In this document: in pieces, positions 63,740 through 64,000 of the stretch | Layout: every line of letters begins with the position of its first letter | Position numbering within the stretch: position 1 is the first letter of the stretch | Source of the DNA: CAIWHR01 sp963726775 | Lineage (GTDB): Bacteria; Pseudomonadota; Gammaproteobacteria; Burkholderiales; Casimicrobiaceae | NCBI GenBank assembly: GCA_963726775.1 | Contig: CAVSDL010000012.1 | Span: 124,001-188,000 of the forward strand | Length of the DNA stretch: 64,000 bases | Direction: 5' to 3' | Position numbers and translations under genes: made by a program | Notes under the pieces: generated by a model | What the model was told of the DNA's origin: nothing | Seen by the model: only the letters and a program-made list of their open reading frames with translations | Database searches by the model: none

Positions 63740-64000
63740 GTGCCGACAGCCTATATCACGCACCCCTCGTCATTGTTGCACGACATGGGGCCCTATCATC
63801 CGGAGTGCCCGGATCGGCTGCACGCGATAGGAGACCGCCTGATCAGCGCCGGACTCGATGCCTATCTGCGCCACTACACGGCACCGGCGGCCACCCATGA
63901 ACAGCTGGCGCGCGTGCACGGCGAGGGCTTCCTTGCGACGATCGAGGCGGAAAGCCCGGTTTCGGGCCTCCATTTCATCGACCCGGATACGGCGATGAAC
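63740..64000 (+). CDS. Histone deacetylase family protein, N-terminal part
   Basis: The first 87 codons of a class II-type histone deacetylase/acetoin-utilisation family protein, a zinc amidohydrolase removing acyl groups from small molecules or proteins. AYITHPSSLLHDMGPYHPECPDRL is the family opening (given as two overlapping blocks: AYITHPSSLLHDMG and YHPECPDRLHAI). It then continues HEQLARVHGEGFLATIE and FIDPDTAMN. Start is GTG 63740; no ATG is in frame upstream. The frame is open to the right edge, so the catalytic residues lie outside the window. Confidence 0.85.
   Translation, partial: MPTAYITHPSSLLHDMGPYHPECPDRLHAIGDRLISAGLDAYLRHYTAPAATHEQLARVHGEGFLATIEAESPVSGLHFIDPDTAMN

Noticed and set aside
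1..64000. CRISPR arrays, tRNA/rRNA genes, prophage, insertion sequences
   Set aside because: None seen by eye: no regularly spaced repeats, no cloverleaf or rRNA segments, no transposase or integrase motifs.

Overview
The window is high-GC chromosomal DNA from a betaproteobacterium. The evidence is gene content and order: rlmN-pilW-rodZ-ispG-hisS-yfgM-bamB, surE-pcm-nlpD-rpoS, accA-tilS, and single genes for a DUF1631 protein, a full-length HrpA and a DUF349 protein. The end of a Calvin-cycle fructose-1,6-bisphosphatase followed by phosphoribulokinase, and a flavocytochrome c sulfide dehydrogenase pair (fccAB), suggest a facultative or obligate autotroph that oxidises reduced sulfur. No rRNA, tRNA, CRISPR array, transposase or phage gene was recognised.

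Layout. 1-1293: 3' end of fbp, then prk. 1363-6605 (minus): an apparent operon of periplasmic adaptor, RND permease, two small YgaP-like DUF2892 membrane proteins and an OsmC protein. It is divergent from an ArsR/SmtB-family regulator (6752-7165), with a strong AT-rich palindrome between them. 7508-9132: fccA-fccB. 9203-16727 (minus): rlmN-pilW-rodZ-ispG-hisS-yfgM-bamB, with ndk upstream. The usual next gene, der, is absent. 17452-20578 (minus): TRAP transporter dctP-dctQ-dctM with promoter, intercistronic hairpin and terminator. 20927-26912 (minus): tilS, accA, TauE-like and EamA-like transporters, an ElaA-like acetyltransferase, an EVE protein and a small unknown membrane protein.

27185-36339 (plus): tartrate/D-malate dehydrogenase, the three-gene transhydrogenase pntAA-pntAB-pntB (pntB carries a one-base frameshift, and a repeat-like element sits in the pntAB/pntB junction), a CaiB-type CoA transferase, and a coupled 1145-residue CPBP-family membrane protein built from two homologous halves. 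36415-43510: DUF349 protein (minus) divergent from hrpA. 43680-47559 (plus): DUF1631 protein, CinA-N-like protein, MaoC-like hydratase. 47620-53848: pyrD (minus), mltB, ppc and an iron-binding fbpA behind a Fur-like site. 53898-55577 (minus): fbpB permease, convergent with fbpA. 55702-59308 (plus): surE-pcm-nlpD-rpoS. 59344-63568 (minus): moxR-DUF58-tgpA. The window ends inside a histone-deacetylase-family gene.

The most interesting part is 1363-9132. An ArsR-type sensor, efflux pump, two DUF2892 proteins and a thiol peroxidase-like OsmC stand next to sulfide dehydrogenase, which looks like a reactive-sulfur sensing, detoxification and export module. The duplicated CPBP protein at 32902-36339 is the second candidate for something undescribed.
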